Source: Crateriforma conspicua
Lineage (GTDB): Bacteria; Planctomycetota; Planctomycetia; Pirellulales; Pirellulaceae
Reading direction: 5' to 3'
NCBI RefSeq assembly: GCF_007752935.1
Contig: NZ_CP036319.1
Location: 4,030,001-4,094,000 of the forward strand
DNA length: 64,000 nucleotides
Shown here: one piece after another, positions 63,612 through 64,000 of the stretch
Position numbering within the stretch: position 1 is the first letter of the stretch
Layout of the letters: each line of letters begins with the position of its first letter
Program-made: the position numbers and the translations under genes
Notes under the pieces: model-generated
Told to the model about the DNA's origin: nothing
The model's database searches: none
Seen by the model: the letters and a program-made list of their open reading frames with translations, nothing else

Positions 63612-64000
63612 ATGAACAGTCAATTCTCCATCGGTTTCGGAATCGCTCTGGCACTCGGAATCGCCGTTGGGGCGCTTTGGCCAAAGTATGGACCGACCGT
63701 CGGTCTGGAAGATGCACGGGCCGTCGGTCTGGTGAGCAGTCAGAGTGACCATCACGGCGGAGGACACCAAAGTTGCGGTGGCGCGGGCCACGCGGATCGC
63801 GGTGGATGTGGCGGCCACGGTCAGAACTCATCATCGGGTGGCTGCGATGGCCAATGCGAACCTTCGCAATCAGCCGGAACGCAGGTCGCGTCGCATCAAG
63901 GACATGGCGGTCAGGGTCGCGGCCAACGTGGTCTCAAGAACGGACAAGGACGCGGGCAAAATGGTCGGGGACAGGCTCGTCAAGGTCGCGGTCGTCGACC
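63612..64000 (+). CDS. Exported His/Cys/Gly/Gln-rich protein, truncated by the window end
   Basis: 129 complete codons are visible from the ATG at 63612, and the frame is open to the edge. A hydrophobic N-terminus (SIGFGIALALGIAVGALWP) is a signal peptide or anchor. After it comes a low-complexity stretch with clusters such as SDHHGGGHQSCGGAGH, GGCGGHG, GGCDGQCEPS and SHQGHGGQGRG, then Gly/Gln/Arg repeats (GQGRGQNGRGQARQGRGRR). The His/Cys clusters could bind metal ions. The sigma-54 promoter and the opposing two-component system suggest it is the regulated output. The family cannot be told without the C-terminus. Confidence 0.75.
   Translation, partial: MNSQFSIGFGIALALGIAVGALWPKYGPTVGLEDARAVGLVSSQSDHHGGGHQSCGGAGHADRGGCGGHGQNSSSGGCDGQCEPSQSAGTQVASHQGHGGQGRGQRGLKNGQGRGQNGRGQARQGRGRR

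Overview
The window looks like a chromosome segment of a marine planctomycete of the Pirellulaceae (Rhodopirellula-like). Several features support this. There are giant secreted proteins with an N-terminal 'LExRRxLLA' motif, a planctomycete-type ECF sigma factor beside a Hanks-type kinase with TPR repeats, a second ECF/FecR anti-sigma pair, and sulfatases next to agarase-like glycoside hydrolases. A secreted 'WMPLG...QLAVNKDG...GTLYN' protein and a fused sucrose-phosphate synthase/phosphatase also fit. The genus is inference.

Region 1 (1-31296, minus strand) is almost entirely two paralogous giant genes. The upstream one (12319-31296) encodes 6325 aa. It carries an entire subtilisin-type protease zymogen in its middle, a tandem array of 'DGD...FEF' modules, a GEVED domain, cadherin-like repeats and a C-terminal dockerin. 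The downstream one starts at 12201 and runs open for 4067 codons off the left edge. The two share the same N-terminal plan, including a matrixin-like module that has lost its zinc ligands in both. At the homologous mid-position one carries a subtilase and the other a probable beta-propeller. A TTCG-loop hairpin lies between the genes.

Region 2 (31933-39551, plus strand) holds a secreted rhodanese, a sulfatase, and a signalling cluster. That cluster is an ECF sigma factor, a membrane Ser/Thr kinase with TPRs, and a translationally coupled 'LERRELLAA' surface protein of unknown function.

Region 3 (39618-47190, minus strand) has a sucrose operon in which a sucrose-phosphate synthase/phosphatase fusion overlaps an amylosucrase gene. 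It is followed, further upstream on the same strand, by a two-gene unit encoding an NTF2-like secreted protein and an RPG-repeat secreted protein, the latter with a strong intrinsic terminator. A tRNA-Pro(UGG) gene lies at 47825-47898.

Region 4 (48066-59759) looks like a sulfated-polysaccharide utilisation locus. A minus-strand operon encodes a sulfatase with a CMPTR active site and three clan-A-like glycoside hydrolases, two of them tandem agarase-like paralogs. A divergent plus-strand set encodes a 10-Asp-box repeat protein, an ECF sigma factor and a FecR-type anti-sigma factor with a C-terminal LamG-like domain. Two 96%-identical 136-bp palindromic MITE-like repeats bracket the plus-strand set, and an IS256-like transposase remnant lies close to the second.

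Region 5 (60620-64000) is a two-component system, with an NtrC-type GAFTGA regulator and a membrane histidine kinase. Facing it is a gene that runs off the right edge and encodes a His/Cys/Gly-rich exported protein. That gene is preceded by a correctly spaced sigma-54 promoter and an upstream inverted repeat, so it is a likely target of the adjacent regulator and recalls the ZraP-ZraSR arrangement.
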